From a virus, in IMG/VR virus record IMGVR_UViG_3300030406_001509, positions 1 through 21,339 of that record: a stretch of DNA of 21,339 nt; one strand, 5' to 3'. The notes beneath the pieces were generated by a model. That model did no database searches and was not told where the DNA came from. It saw only the letters and a list, made by a program, of their open reading frames with translations. Positions 20,930-21,339 of the stretch are shown one piece after another (the stretch's first letter is position 1; every line of letters begins with the position of its first letter). Both the position numbers and the translations under genes were made by a program.

Positions 20930-21339
20930 GGAAGTAGACCTTCATTTATTTTAATTTCAGTGAAATCGAAACCTTCTATACCGCTTGTTTTCCCTTCGTT
21001 TATCGTATTAGGAACTTTACTAGACTCAGGTCTTTCATAATTTAAAAATTGCGTTACACTTGGAACATTTCCATACCTTTGAACATAACTTTTGAACTTA
21101 TAGTTTTCTTTATTTGTGTAATCTTTTACTCCATTCGGATCTGTTTTTATATCGTAAAAATAATCAAATGCATTTACATAATTATTACCAGAATCATTAG
21201 GTTTTTTAGTGATTAATTTATCTTGATAAATACTAAATATGGTATTTAACCCAAAAGGTACCTCAGTTTGTGCATCGTTTTGTTGTATAACTTGATCTAC
21301 AAAACCAATTAAATTTTTCTTCAAAGCTGTTGGATCTTG
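20926..21339 (-). CDS. Hypothetical protein, partial, continues past the right edge
   Basis: The frame stays open to the window edge. A TTG at 21324 could be read as a start, but the five codons before it are also open (Gln-Asp-Pro-Thr-Ala) and no Shine-Dalgarno precedes it, so the true start is probably outside. The visible part (about 137 residues) is Asn/Tyr/Lys-rich, with FDYFYDIKTDPNGVKDY and YVQRYGNVPSVTQFLNYE. It has no recognised domain. It is coupled by ATGA to the 1116-residue gene and is likely another virion-module protein. Confidence 0.65.
   Translation of the reverse strand, partial: QDPTALKKNLIGFVDQVIQQNDAQTEVPFGLNTIFSIYQDKLITKKPNDSGNNYVNAFDYFYDIKTDPNGVKDYTNKENYKFKSYVQRYGNVPSVTQFLNYERPESSKVPNTINEGKTSGIEGFDFTEIKINEGLLP

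Noticed and set aside
20926-21324. TTG at 21324 as the true start of the right-edge gene
   Set aside because: The frame is open to the edge and no Shine-Dalgarno precedes the TTG, so the gene is treated as truncated by the window.
1-21339. tRNA genes, CRISPR arrays, insertion sequences, att sites
   Set aside because: No cloverleaf-like sequence, regularly spaced repeat, transposase or integrase was noticed on reading both strands; a covariance-model search could still find a divergent RNA.

Overview
The window looks like part of the genome of a tailed double-stranded DNA bacteriophage. Genes are small and tightly packed, and nearly every neighbouring pair overlaps by 1 to 4 bases (TAATG, TGATG or ATGA junctions). 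Almost everything reads leftward (minus strand), and the recognisable genes are replication, nucleotide-metabolism and DNA-modification enzymes typical of phages. The DNA is AT-rich, and family-A polymerase, DUF932 and SNF2-type helicase genes together resemble phages of aquatic bacteria. Host and phage genus cannot be fixed from the sequence. No ribosomal RNA, tRNA, CRISPR array, integrase or insertion sequence was seen.

Layout. (1) 1-1768: small unrecognised early-type genes. (2) 1768-6665: a DUF932 protein, a PD-(D/E)XK nuclease, a zinc-finger protein, a helix-turn-helix protein, family-A DNA polymerase and two small proteins. (3) 6324-9672: a nucleotide-modification cassette with a possible Nmad1/MazG-like protein, a thymidylate-synthase-fold enzyme, a small unknown, a protein of the 5-hydroxymethyl-dU DNA kinase helical / alpha-glutamyl-putrescinyl-thymine pyrophosphorylase family, and a SAM methyltransferase. 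(4) 9717-15024: a UvrD-type helicase, an AlkB-type dioxygenase, an archaeo-eukaryotic-type primase, a possible ssDNA-binding protein and two conserved small proteins. (5) 15025-15289: an AT-rich divergent control region. (6) 15290-16732: an SNF2-like helicase, the only rightward gene. (7) 16729-21339: four leftward genes, including a 1116-residue protein, which look like the distal end of a virion-protein module; the last runs off the right edge.

Regulation. Five leftward promoters share an invariant GCTTTACT around the -35 position, followed 17-18 bases later by a TAnnnT -10 box. They precede the gene starting at 935, the DUF932 gene, the methyltransferase gene and the gene starting at 15024; the fifth fires out of the left edge. 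The promoter at 1011-1039 is overlapped by a perfect 9-bp inverted repeat that looks like an operator.

How the parts may work together. The polymerase, primase, UvrD-type helicase, SNF2-type helicase, nuclease and candidate SSB would form a nearly self-sufficient replication and recombination set. The cassette at 6324-9672, with its own promoter, is the most interesting part. The synthase-fold enzyme keeps the Asn expected for dUMP rather than dCMP, which suggests thymine replaced or decorated through 5-hydroxymethyl-dU. The pyrophosphorylase/kinase-family protein lacks any P-loop kinase and is paired with a methyltransferase, so the final base could differ from described thymidine hypermodifications. 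This is inference and needs nucleoside analysis.
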